A stretch of 64,000 bases of DNA from Tethya wilhelma (Eukaryota; Porifera; Demospongiae; Tethyida; Tethyidae). A model generated the notes under the pieces. That model made no database searches and was not told the origin of the DNA. It saw only the letters and a list, made by a program, of their open reading frames with translations. Location: assembly GCA_964030475.1 (NCBI GenBank), contig CAXIPT010000008.1, positions 1,855,681 to 1,919,680 of the forward strand, written 5' to 3'. The translations under genes were made by a program, and so were the position numbers. Shown piece after piece: positions 11,100 through 22,723 of the stretch (position 1 is its first letter; each line of letters begins with the position of its first letter).

Positions 11100-12620
11100 A
11101 GCCATGCTAAAGAAAATTTTAAAAAATTAGACACCACATAAGCAATGCAGATAAAGACCATTGCAATGCTAATCATATATGATCCTAAAATTTATCCAGA
11201 AAATGCAATTCCATACATTTACCCCATACTTAAAGAATCAAATAATTCAGACTCACAACTCAGTCAGGTAGGAATTATACGTACTATGGTAAAAAGACAA
11301 TGTAAGCAATTTCCAAAGAATTTAAACTTTGATCATAGACAGGTATACCCAGAAAATGAAGAAAATATGGAGAAAAGTATTAGCAAGTACTTTGACTCTG
11401 AATTCATGAAATTTTTAGAGATCTGCCTCAGATAGCGCGAAAAGAAAAACACTGGGTAAAAGCCGAATGCATAAAAAAAGAATGAAGCTAATGATGATGC
11501 CTGCAATACTTTGTAATGCAATGAATCACAACAGTTGTTTTGTACAAACACTTTAAGAATTGCATGTTCAATACAGCCAAAGGTTCAGGGACAAGGGTTT
11601 TGATATACTTAATTCATTTGGTGTGTGTTCTAGCATTAGACATATAAGAGAACCCGGTCACTATTGGGCACGTAATAGAAATACAATAAATCCCAAGTCT
11701 TTCTGGAGAGTCACGTTAATTTAGACTTCAGAATAAAATGTCAAGTGCATACATACAATTTAGCTTGTAATGAATCATTAGTAGATGCTGATGATCCATT
11801 GATATTAAGCGTATAGATGCATATGAAACATTGGACTCAAAGTAAGGCTGATAAAATAGTTTACACAACAGTTGATGAGGCATATTCAGGGTCAATTGAT
11901 AGTGTGGGGAAATACCTGGTCAAACTAAAAAATGACCTCTGTAGGGATACCCAACATACATAGTATTAGGGGGTGATCAGCAAACATTTGCACATATTAA
12001 AAACCTAAAGATGCGCTACCCTGCTGAATACATGTGGGTGTATCCTGTTTCTGAACATTGGTATACAAATAAAATATGTTATTAAAGATGGAGGGTTTAC
12101 AGAATTTACAAAAGGCCACAAAGGTGATATAACTCAATGGCAGGACATGAGAGGCTTATGGCAAGTAGTATAAAAAAGTACAAGTACATAGAGTGGTGCT
12201 TGTAATCCACAAGAAGTGAAGTAGTGATGATCAAGTGTGCAAATTTTGGGCACGAATGCTGTGGTACTTACATTCTTATGTTGGTTTTTATTATGCTGGG
12301 CACTCTAGAAACTGGAAATTCATGTATTAAAATACCTACTGAACTGTTTTTTAAATATGCCAGGGACAAAATATGAAGTGCTTAGTATAAATGCTTCAGC
12401 TGATGCTTACCTGTATCCCGAGGACATATTAAAATTCTTTGAAAATGGTGAATGGACTGTGTTAAAGGTTGACCGTACCATAATCTAGCTATAGATGAAG
12501 CCCATAAATGCATCATAAATAGAAAAATTAAGCAATCAACAAGTGGAGTGTCATACTTTACGTTGGTTGATATGTCTGATTTCATGGCATACAGTGATGT
12601 TGTAGTTACAGGATTAGATG
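11100..12620 (+). pseudogene. GDQ-TY family remnant 1 (uncharacterised, transposon-like)
   Basis: Broken pieces of a large protein are spread over all three frames: an uninterrupted 96-codon frame at 11145-11435 (YPENAIPYIYPILKES), then RDKGFDILNSFGVCSSIRHI at about 11590-11650, GGDQQTFAHIKNLKMRYPAE near 11970-12020 followed by YPVSEHW, KGDITQWQDMRGLW near 12120, FWARMLWYLHSYVGFYYAGH near 12245-12305, and INASADAYLYPEDILKFF and IDEAHKCIINRKIKQSTSGV near 12375-12550. The block GDQ-T/TF-xxI-xxLK-xxYxxE followed by P-x-S/G-x-H/W recurs in the two other remnants of this window. I recall similar multi-copy proteins, related to DUF6589-bearing ones, in cnidarians and sponges. Function is unknown to me. 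Many stops make this a fossil. Confidence 0.55.
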
Positions 12621-12789
12621 CAGCCTGATCTCTGCCAGTGTTTGTGAAGGGCTGTAATCGAGGGTATCATGTCTTCTTTGTAGTAGGCTATGCTTACATA
12701 AGTCAGCAATTTTAACATCTTATTAGCATCCCTACAATGCTGTTCAATTCCTTATACCAGGATGGTGTTTCCTCCTTTCAGGTGGCTTG

Positions 12790-13100
12790 ACTTTCTTTGG
12801 GATAGAATATGGAGTAAAATCCTGCTTGTTCAGCATCCATTCTGCTGAGGATACCAGTAGGCGAGACTTGCTTCAACATTGCTCTCTCCTGGAAGATACT
12901 CCGCTGAGAGCATGACCTGATGCTGTAGGCACCATTGCCACAGTTGACAGGCCAAATGAGATAGACCCTGGGAACGGGTGCCTCCCATTTGATTCACGTA
13001 AAACACTACCGTCTTGTTGTCCATTCGCAATCTTACATGCTTCCTTTCTATTTCCTTGGAGATGTTCACCCCAAAGCTCCTTGCAATCAGCTAATCAGCT
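12790..13100 (-). pseudogene. DIRS/Ngaro-like retroelement, RNase H part
   Basis: The minus strand reads KHVRLRMDNKTVVFYVNQMG, GTRSQGLSHLACQLWQWCLQ and LSAEYLPGESNVEASLAYW, the layout of RNase H in DIRS-type elements (MDNKTAV and GxxNxxAD regions). In intact relatives the Asn-Val-Glu-Ala is followed by Asp; here it is Ser, so an active-site acid is lost. The element decays beyond 12790 and I found no tyrosine recombinase. Confidence 0.75.
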
Positions 13101-13239
13101 CGAGATGATTAATGTTGCATCCTCTCGCTCTCGGATCAAAGGCCCCCCCATTCTTATCCCATTGGATACTGCCCCCCAACCCAGTAGTGAGGCATCCGTG
13201 TTGATCACTATGTTTGGGCTTGGAGGAACAATTGGCCTT

Positions 13240-14276
13240 CTATTCCAGTACAGCAACAACTGATCTCTCCACCAAATCAGCTCTTGTCTCTGGGAAATCC
13301 AGAGACACCAGGGCTGAGTAATCCTGACTGTAATGAAAGGCTTGGTTCTTTATCCTCTGCAGATTCCTGTAACACAGGGGGGCTTGAACGACTGCCTGGC
13401 TCGTAGCCGTTATCCTGCCTATCAGTCTGCTGAGGTCTCTCACCTTCAACGTGTTCTGCTGCAAAGCCCAGTTGCATTCTGTGGTCAGGTTGATCATCTT
13501 TTCCTGGGGTAAGGTGATTTTTATCTGAAGAGAATCTATCAGAAAATCTAAGTACCCCTTCTTATGTTCTGGTGATAAGTCGGACTTCTCGAAGTTGACT
13601 ATGAACCCCAGTAGGTGAAGGAGCCGAATCACCTGTAGGGCTTGTTCCTGCAGCAGCGCCCTTGATTGGGCCATCAGCAATATGTCGTCCAAAAACACAA
13701 TGGGTCTTACTCCATTCTTCCGCAGTAGGGCCATCATTGGTTTGAAGATCTTGGTGAAAATGCACGGAGCGCTGCACAGCATGAATGGGAGACACTGGGA
13801 ACTCGTAGAGACGGTTCTCCCACTGGAATCTTAGGAATTTCCTGTGCGTAACCTCCATTGGCACTGAGATAGGCATCCCTGAGGTCGATTGTAACCATCC
13901 AATCGCCTTCCTGTAGCAAACACTTCACCATTGCTAAACTCTCCATCTTGAACTTCACCTGAGCTTCACTACTGGACGACGTGAGCCATCTTTCTTTGGG
14001 ACATTGAACAACCAGCTCAGGAACTGACCCTGCTGTGGCTGGACTCTCCTGATGGCTTGTTTCTCCAATAACTTTGAAATTTCCTCCTGGATCTCCAATC
14101 GACCATTTATGGAATGGTGTGATGGTGAACTGGATTCGCCAGCAAATCCCAAATAGCATCCCACGATGTTCTCCCGAACCCATGGATTGTCCATAATTCA
14201 GTGCCAATTGCTGACACAAAGAGCCAAACGGCCTGCCTGGGGTAATGCGTCCAGATTGAAGATAACATCTAAACAT
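13240..14276 (-). pseudogene. DIRS/Ngaro-like reverse transcriptase, frameshifted
   Basis: Pieces in several frames give the reverse transcriptase order of DIRS/Ngaro elements: GRLEIQEEISKLLEKQAIRR and FLSWLFNVPKKDGSRRPV (14000-14190), GDWMVTIDLRDAYLS (motif A, about 13880), KFLRFQWENRLYEFPV, then the longest frame, 13240-13782, with SAPCIFTKIFKPMMALLRK, PIVFLDDILLMAQS (motif C; FLDD where many have YLDD) and LQIKITLPQEKM. The enzyme copies element RNA into DNA. At least three frame changes make it non-functional. It lies between the gag-like part and RNase H in the expected order. Confidence 0.82.
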
Positions 14277-14359
14277 ATTCCAAAAATAGAAAGGGGTTGG
14301 GGAGGAAGAGGTAGAGCTAGTTCTGATTGTTCTTGTCCACTGAAGACGGTGGTCTTCTT

Positions 14360-15465
14360 TAGCTGTTTATGATACTGGGAGTTCCAGTGTACGAGCTGTA
14401 CGGCTGCTGGCGCTGGTTTTTCCCATCGACTTACTGTGTGGGAGCGCCCTTCGACAAAAAACTACGGAGGTCAGACTTGTCATTCTCATACTTTCTTCGT
14501 TTAGCAGTGGGGCATTGGATTTACCTTTGGCCGTCACTTTATCCAAGGTTTTCTCGGCTTCTAACCTGTTGGAGGCGTTCTCCAGGAAACCTGGGCCAAA
14601 CAGATTAGACTTCCTCTTGTTGTAATCCTTTGTCGCAGGTTTGGATTGATTCGTGACCATGCAACACAGCGTCTCTCTTGGGAGACACTGTGCGACAACA
14701 GAACCAGAGCTCTCTGAATGAGAAGCAGAATGTCCTGTATGTCTCCTTGTTCAACAAAGGCATGTGAGGGGTCCTGCCACATTAAGGATCTGCTGTTGGA
14801 GCTTATACAAGGACTTCTCTGATCCAAAATGGGGATCCTTTACTTTCTTCTTTAGTTGGTCCTTGACTTCCTGGTCCAAATTCACACACCGGCTTGGGAA
14901 AATCCTTCATGATTGCTTCCCTCTCATCCTCTGACAGAGCTCTGTTGAAATGCTTGTTAAGAAAATCCTTCTTAGCTGAAGCTCGCTCCCACGAACCCTT
15001 AGGGGCTACAAACTCAACCAGCTCCAATGCCTCTGTCTCATCCAACAGGTCTACCAAATCTCCAGGCCCTCACCCAGGTACTACTACAGCTGCTACTAGT
15101 AGTAGTAGTAGTAGTGGTAGTATGAAGAGGGCAGAGCCCACCTAGTGGTTTGTGGTTTGCTGAAAGAGCGCCATCCTTGGGTCCATGATGGGAACCAAAA
15201 TGGTGGTCCTGGCCAGCCTGTACTCACACACTTTCTTGGGTGGAGTAGCCTGGCCATGCTCCTGCAAGCTCCAAATTAAGTGGATTGGTAGAACCCTTCA
15301 TCGATTCGTCTTTCTCTTTCCCGCCGCCGAGTGGGGGAACCCCAGGTCCAATTTCTGCAGCAGTTTCGCTTTGGCTGCTAGATCCTTCAAAAGCTTAATA
15401 GTCTCATCATAGTCCTCCACTTCCTTATCGTGAGAATGCTCCGAGTCGGATATGACGAGTAGCAT
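14360..15465 (-). pseudogene. DIRS/Ngaro-like gag-type ORF, frameshifted
   Basis: The minus strand gives, in order, MLLVISDSEHSHDKEVEDYD (start at about 15465), FVAPKGSWERASAKKDFLN and EDEREAIMKDFPKPVCEFG (near 15000), RALVLLSHSVSQERRCVAWS (near 14700) and NLFGPGFLENASNRLEAEKT (near 14600). This matches the first ORF of DIRS/Ngaro-like elements, just upstream of the reverse transcriptase. Each piece is in a different frame, so the ORF is dead. A TAG/TAC triplet run sits at 15098-15118 on the + strand. Confidence 0.7.
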
Positions 15466-15517
15466 AAGCGTGTACGTAGAGCTCTGAGCAGTAAATTGAA
15501 GTGGACTGCTGCGTGGT

Positions 15518-15532
15518 GTATTTATAGGTTGT
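15518..15532 (-). promoter_or_regulatory. TATA-like box upstream of the gag-type ORF
   Basis: The minus strand reads cctataaatacacc about 60 bases before the first ATG of the DIRS-like ORF. Spacing and sequence fit a retroelement promoter, but no experimental or comparative support is available here. Confidence 0.35.
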
Positions 15533-15537
15533 TTTAC

Positions 15538-16803
15538 CATAATATGTGACATGTCAAGGGAAAACCTGCCGGTTAGAAAATTATTGTTTTTGGAGTAAAA
15601 TGCAGTTTTAGTTTAATACGCGTTTTTGAGCGAAATTTTTTTTCTTGCATGGATACGTTGAATTACATCTCAGCATGCTCCATGCAAATTTGAGGGGTGG
15701 AGCTGCTTCTGTTGCAGAGATATAGCCAGTAGTCTGAGCATCGTTCATTTTTACTTAGTTGCTAACACGGAGAACAGTTGCTATGCTGTGCAACAAACCA
15801 TAGCGAATATTTATGAGCAAGGCAGCTGCCACTAAAAATAATTTATTATTCGATGTTCTTTCTCTCTTATAAGCTGACTAATCTCAAAATTTTGCTTCAG
15901 CATGTAGACAGAAAGGTAAGCTAAAGCTTTGTACATGATTGTCTAAGCCAAGCGCTTTCATACAGTACATTTCTACTCGTAGGTAATGCCTCTCCCTGTA
16001 CGGCGATCGCGTACAGGTAGTTTTGAAGCTTATCTTAGTTCTTAGAACTTACTATACCTAGAATCTATCTCTCTACTGACCTCCTTGAGTCCGTTAGCTG
16101 TCTTCTGGATCTTCTTTCCTAGCTACTCGCTTCTCCCTAAATGATTTTTAGTCCCCACGTGGCTGGCTGTGGTAATATTCAGCATGTACTGTACATGATC
16201 TAATTATGATACAGAGAGTATACGGACTGCCCATTGTTTACCTATCAACAGGGGCGGATAGAGGGGAAGGGCTACAGGGGCTGTAGCCCCCTCCCCCACC
16301 TTGACCTTCATCCATAGTATGCTAGTTATTATTTAGGCTCTCTCAGAGTCTGAGACTGCTGGACGTCTGCTTCTTTTTGCAAGCGCGAGAACGCTTTCAA
16401 TGTTGTGGGTGTGGTCAATAGTTCTAAATCTAAATACAAAGTACAAGGGTCATTTCCTCCTGAAAAGGTCAATAGAACTATGGAAGGCGGTCTCAAAAGC
16501 TGCCAGAAGTCATCTCAGAGGTTTGAATTTTCCTGGGGGAGGATGCCCCCAGACCCCCCTACTTTGGTTAGTTTTTCCTAGCCCCCTCCTATTCATTTTT
16601 CTGTATCGGCCCCTGATCAACAACTTCACAACCGTTTTTCTAGGAAGCCACAAGTGGAGGCAGGGCTGCTTGCAACAGCTATATCTGGAAGCTATGCTTA
16701 CCAAATTTTGATATGGAAGGCCTAGATATATGTGGAATAGCTAACTCAAAATTCGCAGATTTTCCTAACGGGCAGGTTTTCCCTTGACAGGTCACATATT
16801 ATG
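15538..16803. mobile_element. Inverted-repeat element with about 44-bp ends, hosting a nested MITE
   Basis: The left end (15538-15581) and right end (about 16757-16803) are inverted copies: cataatatgtgac, then tgtcaagggaaaacctgcc, with only a few differences. No transposase is visible between them, and the hAT-type MITE at 16249-16615 is nested inside. Without it the element would be about 0.9 kb. A TA flank is present on both sides but is weak evidence in AT-rich DNA. The left repeat lies only ~10-20 bases from the TATA-like box of the DIRS-like element, so the repeats could alternatively belong to that element's own inverted termini. Confidence 0.6.
16249..16615. mobile_element. hAT-type MITE with 5-bp target duplication
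   Basis: The ends are caggggcggata and tatcggcccctg (12-bp terminal inverted repeat, one mismatch), flanked on both sides by ATCAA (16244-16248 and 16616-16620). Length is 367 bp with no real coding frame. The CAGGGGC/CAGTGGC ends and 5-bp duplication match the second MITE at 58560-58917, so both were probably moved by the same transposase type. The superfamily name is inferred from the ends. Confidence 0.78.
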
Positions 16804-18299
16804 TTTTTCGTTTTATTATCTATTTATCTGGAGCTATAAATTTGCTGTGATTTGTGCAATATTGAAATAATACTAGTGGTACATGAAGTGAGTCCCATGA
16901 AGTACAATCAAGGTTATATATTGATGCTGTAGGAAGTTACCTTCCAAGGATGGTGTCAAGTTAATATTTTGTGAACATGTTAATTAAATTAATTAATTAA
17001 TCACCCTAGCACATAATTAATGAGTTATGGAAATTTTAAGGATGGTGCACTTTAATTAGAAAATTGACATAACTAATTAATTATGCGCTGGGGAAGTTAA
17101 TTAGCATAGGTAATCAAGTGCAATTTGGGAAATAATTGCACGAGGAAACGCCAAGTGCAATTTGCCATAACTGTGCAATCAATTGCAAGACAATTCATTT
17201 GAATACTTGTTAATCATTAAGTTCAGCATGTGTAGTAGCTACGTAAATAGCTAGCCGTAAGCTACTAGTTGCCACGCTAAGGCTGCTATGACTTGTACTT
17301 GTCAAAACAGTCACTGCTGAGTGTAACCACTACGTTTTTATAATACCACTTATCTTGCACAATTCTCTTGTCAAGTTGCTGTACAGCACTCTTGTTCAAA
17401 TTTTGGAGTAGCTGCCATAGCTCATTAAAAATTCAGGTGCAATTACTAGCTCTAAAAATTCAAGTGCAATTACGAAAATAATTGCACAGTTAGAAGTTTG
17501 TACAGAGAGTATATAACTATATGATTATTAACTTAGTTAACACATCACCCAAATATTGGGTTAATATATCCATGGCAACCATACTTCCTTGAATAAAAGG
17601 AGAAAGGCCTAATTATGCAATTGTTCGAGGTCACATGACTATCAAACTTTGTGTGCACATCGCAATTCTTGATAATGTACCACTTTTCTGAGTTTGATGT
17701 ATGCTCATTCTTGAATTGATTTCAATTTTAATTAGGCCTTAATATGCAAAACCATGCCTTAATATACCTGAGCCCAGCAAATGCCACTCGTTTCTTCCAA
17801 CACTCAACTTGAACCCCTTTTCTATGTCAGAAACTTTCTTTTTCCTAGTGTTTCTTTTGGTACAAGTTAGGAGCCGATTCGGTGCTCTTATGCTGGGATT
17901 CCATAAGATGTAATCTGCTCATTGTCTCTATAGCTTATTAGGTCAGTCTGAAACAAGTGGCATATAAATGGCCTGGGTGGATGTTAGTGTGCAGCTATCA
18001 CTTGAAAGTTTGTCAAGCATCTTTCGAACATTACTTTCAAACTTTCTACATGTTGTTTTTGTCGTGAATATTGATGTAATCATGTTACTATGTTTACTTT
18101 CAATACTTTTGCTACTCGATTAACGTATTCATGAGATGGTCTAGTAATATATTCTGTACACTGCTTCTTTGATGCTCACAACAAACTCTCCTTGAAAGAA
18201 CTTCCTGTGGAAGAGATAACATGTCAACTAGGTGCTGTGGAATGAGCTTGGCATATTGGGACAGTCAAAAGCAGTGAACAAGGCTACCATGCTGTTAAT
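16804..18299. other. AT-rich spacer with three hairpins
   Basis: No coding signal is seen. One inverted repeat pairs 17003-17029 with 17068-17093 (agcacataattaat against attaattatgcgct). Two direct copies of an 8-bp-arm hairpin occur: gtgcaatt to aattgcac at 17118-17141 and again at 17464-17487, each embedded in caagtgcaatt. They may be the ends of a decayed short element of about 370 bp. Confidence 0.5.
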
Positions 18300-18650
18300 A
18301 AAGCTATATTAATTCCCAACATGTATAACTAGAAATACAAGGACATCAGCATGATATTGCTTAAGTCATGCCCATAGTCCATCTTAATGCTTTGAATTAG
18401 GTCATATGTTTCTTGATCTCCTTCCAGCACAACCCACTTCATTTTCTCCATTTCTCTTTACTACAACTTCTTCATAATATAGATCATTTACTAAATTTAT
18501 CAATGTACCCTTATCACATCTCTGATGAAGGACTTCAAAATAGGTGACATTGGATGATTCAGGAGCAGGAATGTCTTTCACTAAAGTGAGATATGCCTTC
18601 AAATCTATCTTTGAGTTGTCACTGCATGCCACTTTATTAAGCATATACTT
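18300..18650 (-). pseudogene. GDQ-TY family remnant 2, diagnostic block
   Basis: The minus strand reads DLKAYLTLVKDIPAPESSNV, TYFEVLHQRCDKGTLINLVN, then after a frame change KWVVLEGDQETYDLIQSIKM and DYGHDLSNIM. This is the same arrangement as remnant 3 (LISDLPKPEKSNIVYHHNV) and as the GDQQTF block of remnant 1. The family's function is unknown to me. Frame changes and stops show it is dead. Confidence 0.55.
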
Positions 18651-19320
18651 TGTGAAAAGAAAGGTTATATCTCCTAGATGTTTTTGCTTTCTTAGATAGT
18701 CTAAAACGCTGAAGTGTGAGGGTAGGTGTTGTGATGGTTGGAATGCTGTTCAGACTCCTTGTAAGTGCAGTAGCAGTATCAACTGTATTGTTCTTACTTC
18801 AGTGCCAGTTCTCATTCTATGTTGTTTCTTAGGGAGTGGAGATCGTTTTCCTGGACTGGTTACTGGAGACAGTATGGAATGAGGATATTTGCTTGTGCTA
18901 TAGCAACTTTGCAGTGAGTGGTGTCTGGTTGGTTGATAAATTCAACATTGTGTTCACGATTGTCAGTACATTGTGCTTATGATTATCAGTGGTAAGGTCA
19001 GTGTACATTAGTTTTGGAATAAACTAGACTTGATGGTTTAGGCTGAACAAACTGAACTGTAGCTCCGCGCCAACATGATGTTTGTTTACCACAGTAAACA
19101 AACAAACAAACAAAAAAAATTGCCTGACTCAAGTAAAGCTTGAATTGCAGTTATAGAAAGTAGCTATATCAGTATTGAGGACCAAGGAGTCCCATTTTCT
19201 GTGCGCTTGCTCAGCACAAACTAAAGCTGCATCAAAGACTATTAGGAAGTCTGCCACTGGTTTTTCAATATCTTTCTTCTGACCAGCTGATATAAGACAA
19301 GCAGAGAAAGTCAGGAAGAG
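18651..19320. other. Spacer, probably decayed element interior
   Basis: No clear frame is seen. A short aaac run (caaacaaacaaacaaa) lies near 19095. The stretch sits between two pieces of GDQ-TY remnant 2, so it is probably its decayed middle. Confidence 0.35.
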
Positions 19321-19862
19321 AAAGGTGAATAAGAACTCCTACTCCAACAATGTTACCAGCAAGAATGCATGCAACTATCCATCAGAAGCCCAGAAATTTG
19401 CAAAAGGAAGCAAACTGAGGGAAAATAAAGAAACTAAACCTAAGCCATTAGTTGCTCACCAATCTTCAATTGAGACTATATCAAACACTAGCTCACTCTG
19501 GGTCACTTCCCCCTGCAAGAAATCTTCCACCTTCTAATCTATGCTCAAGCCCTGACCTAGCTAAGTGTCAAGATGTCAAGTATAAGAGACTGGATTTTAC
19601 CCCTGGTGTGAGTTATACAACTCCCGATGGCAAAAACGAGTGGACACCTGTGAAAAGAAAGTAGTTAGTAGAATAGGAGTGTAACAGTGCCAGCAATAGT
19701 GATTGTGAAGTGGATGTGGCATGTGCAAGAGTGGTCGAGTTCAAGAAATGCAAAGGAACACCTGATCCAAAGATCAGCCAAAAGGACCCCCCTGAATGGA
19801 TACCAATCGTAGCTTCTGAGCCTGAAACCCATTGCTTCAAGGACAAGATCTATAGACGCACC
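19321..19862 (+). pseudogene. Uncharacterised basic Ser/Thr-rich fragments
   Basis: Two overlapping frames and a third piece read KVRKRKVNKNSYSNN, then YTTPDGKNEWTPVKRK, then KISQKDPPEWIPIVASEPE. The repeated pattern of charged residues followed by EW-T/I-P-V/I suggests a repetitive protein, perhaps an ORF1-type retroelement protein. I do not recognise the family. It lies on the opposite strand to the GDQ-TY remnant around it and needs frame changes. Confidence 0.3.
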
Positions 19863-20424
19863 TGAGTGAGTTGTTTGTCTCCATTGTTATACAGTAATGT
19901 CATTGTAGCTAGTTTAGTCACGCTGTCAGTTTAATCAGGCAGTCCTTCAGAACACACCCAACTGTGTCACTATTTGTACCCATATCATTCTGTATACTCT
20001 GTAAAGCAGTAATAATAACAATAGGAAATGAGTGAAGTCTAAGTTGTCTACGGAAGTGATTGTAAAGGGAAGTGGTAACACACTGAGCAAGGGCCCATTC
20101 TATTCTCTCTCCTTTACTCGGTGCTGCATGTATCTATCGTGCGTATTAACACTAGCACAAGCACCTAAGTGATTCAAGAGCCGAATTAGCCTCGAAGCAT
20201 CCTCCACAAGTCTCTTATTGCATCTGTGAGAAAAGTATGCAGAGGTAATGAGCAACTGTGGTTGGTTGCATAGAGAATGGTACTTATCAAGAAAAACCTT
20301 TGAGCTTTACGCTCGAGCTGTTGAGGTGTGTGCTTTCTTGATTCCTTGAACTGAATGAGGTTGTGTTATTGTGCATACTGCAGTCCATAAAGTAGGATCA
20401 AGATCATTGACAAATTAATTTTTT

Positions 20425-20690
20425 TCAATTTTTGGGGGAAGGAATAGAATTTTGTTCAATTAATTTATCAATGTTTTTGTGAACCAACTTGTTCAGTTCT
20501 GAGCATGTTCTTAATGCCGGAGAGTAAGCATCCTCCTCCTTCATCATCTTTGCTTGATTTATAGATTTGCCACGATCTTCTGCCAGTGCTACACTCAGTG
20601 CATGGACAATAATATCCCTACCGTTAGAAAATAAAAGAGTTCCATAGCGCTTACTTGTGCACTTGTATGCCAAGTGATGTTGAAAATGGC
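20425..20690 (-). pseudogene. GDQ-TY family remnant 2, upstream block
   Basis: The minus strand reads HHLAYKCTSKRYGTLLFSNG then RDIIVHALSVALAED. The matching block of remnant 3 is HHMEHKCAVRRYSMVIFHSG followed by CDLLHALSVSL. The two are clearly homologous and lie upstream of the GDQ-TY block in both places. No start codon or splice signal could be fixed. Confidence 0.5.
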
Positions 20691-21533
20691 CGGATAATTC
20701 ACTTCTCTATAACTAGGTGCTGATGCATTGTTTAGAGGTATACACTACGCATATACGTCTGAGTGGCAAATTTTATTAAGTACATTATAAGTCGATTCTC
20801 ACATAAAAGTTTGGTTGCCATAGAAACAGGTCTTGAGCTGTGCCTAATTAATTATTCATCAATTCAGAATATTTAACAAGTGGTAAGTCACATGACCCAG
20901 ATGTTGATGCAAGTACTAGTATGTTAAGCATCATGCAAAGTCATGTTTCCATGACAACAGCACTTAGAGTAAGAAAGTTACAGGCAATATGCATATTTTT
21001 TCATTTTAATGAGGGTCCCGTGCCTTAATGTATCTGAGTAGGTCCAGTCAACCATGCACTTCTACTACACAGATCAGAAAGTATTGTTCCACAGGAAGGC
21101 AAATCTGCTGAATTCTTCGCTCCTAGGCATTAAAACCATCATTCAGGATCACGATATCTTGACAAACTGCTTTTATTCTTGTTTCTGTCCTCTGATCTAA
21201 TAGAGTGCAGTGAAGCACAAGTGCTTACGTAACACAATATCATCTTCAATAGCCAGTATGACACTAGTCATCAATTTGGCAAGGAGCAGAGCTGACATTA
21301 GTTCCAGATGAGCTGGGAATTGTCATAAGGTGAAGCGGCGACACTTGTCTTTGCAGCAACAAATGTGTTCCACACTCAGTTTTCAGACTCACATTGGATG
21401 TAGACAATGGCAGTATAGGCTGGCTTAATTACAGAAAGCATCACAGAAACACACTATAGTCAAATTCCTCTGTGTCATAACAGTGTGTGAGGTGGCAATT
21501 TTATCAATACTAGAGAACAAGTAAGTTTTCAAT
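20691..21533. other. Spacer, nothing recognised
   Basis: The stretch is AT-rich. The 5' exon of the HIRAN-like gene that starts just downstream should lie here, but I could not find a SANT-like exon or any other supported start. Confidence 0.4.
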
Positions 21534-22723
21534 ATGCCATACATTAGGATATCAAATATTGATGATATTCTGTATTCAAAAGGTGGTAGTTGTCGTGCTA
21601 AGACATTAATGGATTTGAAGGGCAGATTTGGAGCTCCAATAGAGGCCAAGGAACAGTTTGACAAGACCGGAACTGTTGATGCTGCTCCATCAGATTCTGC
21701 TTGTGCCTCCACATTGCCTGATGACACTTGCTCCTATTCATCAGTTATTGATACGCACACCACAGTTACACCTGGGACTATCAGCTATTCACCCATGACT
21801 CTCGAAACAGTGTCCGATTATAGCACTGCTAGTGCTGCAATTAGCACTCCACAGTTGTCGGACAATCCAAGTAGATCAAGTTGTTCCTATTTTGTGGATG
21901 TTTTACGATCTGGTGCTGTGTATTCCTACACTATCCCTAGTTTTAGTGTTATCACTGTAGAGCTTAGATGTGTAAACATTATAATTGAGGATGAATTTCG
22001 TACTCGCACAAAAGCAGATGCCTTCATGAGAGAAGACCCAGATATTGTTAACAAGATTCCAGGAACATTGGATGTAAAGTCAATGTAAGTGTAAAAACAA
22101 ATGTTCCCTATTTTATGTGATTGATATGTGTTGTTATACAGCCTTCTGAGTTTTCACAGTCGGTGTGTCTCTCTGAACTTAGTATCCCAGTTGATGGAGT
22201 ATTGGTTATCTGGGAGTGGTTATGGAGAAACAGATCAGCGGACTCAATTGAAGACCATGGTGATAATAGTTCATCTTCTGTAAATGAATCTGATAACCCA
22301 CCTCATTCTTCTGATGCTGAAGATGACAGGGATACTCCCCACACTGTCACTTTCAAGCTCAGTGGGTGTCATAAAGAGCAAATCTACCAAGATATACTTG
22401 AAAATGTTGAAGATTTAATTGAGCAAGGGATAGATGTGCAAGTTAAACTTTCTCCAGAACCTTCTAATCCTAAAGATCCCAAAGCTATAGCTTTCATGTG
22501 TATGACAAATAATAAGTGGCAGAGAATTGGGTACGTAGTCAGTGAGATTGTGGATGATGCACATGCTGCATTGAGAGCCAACCAAATTGTCGAAGTTAGA
22601 TTTGCCTGGGTAATGTTTATCTCTGATTGGCGACGTTTAGGCCCTGGGTTCTTTGCAGGCATTAATATTACAAAATATGGTCGGTGGTCACCAGCAGTCA
22701 TTAGAGCTGCAAGTACAAGATAA
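21534..22723 (+). CDS. HIRAN-like domain gene, at least two exons, 5' end unclear
   Basis: Exon 21583-22084 follows an acceptor (aaaag) and starts GGSCRAKTLMDLKGRFGAP, with a Ser/Thr-rich middle (YSPMTLETVSDYS), and ends at a donor (gtcaat, gtaagtg). Exon 22142-22723 ends with a HIRAN-like region: VTFKLSGCHKEQIYQDIL, VQVKLSPEPSNPKDPKAIAF, RIGYVVSEIVDD, then GPGFFAGINITKYGRWSP. HIRAN domains bind DNA 3' ends in HLTF/RAD5 proteins; stand-alone copies are expanded in some invertebrates. The donor-acceptor pair would put exon 3 in a frame that stops after about 45 codons, while the HIRAN frame is open throughout, so a missed small intron, alternative splice or indel exists. The first 50 bases before 21583 are uncertain. 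The gene converges with its neighbour, 123 bases apart. Confidence 0.65.

Noticed and set aside
16400..16711. 103-codon plus-strand ORF
   Set aside because: It lies across the end of a MITE with clear inverted repeats and has no motif.
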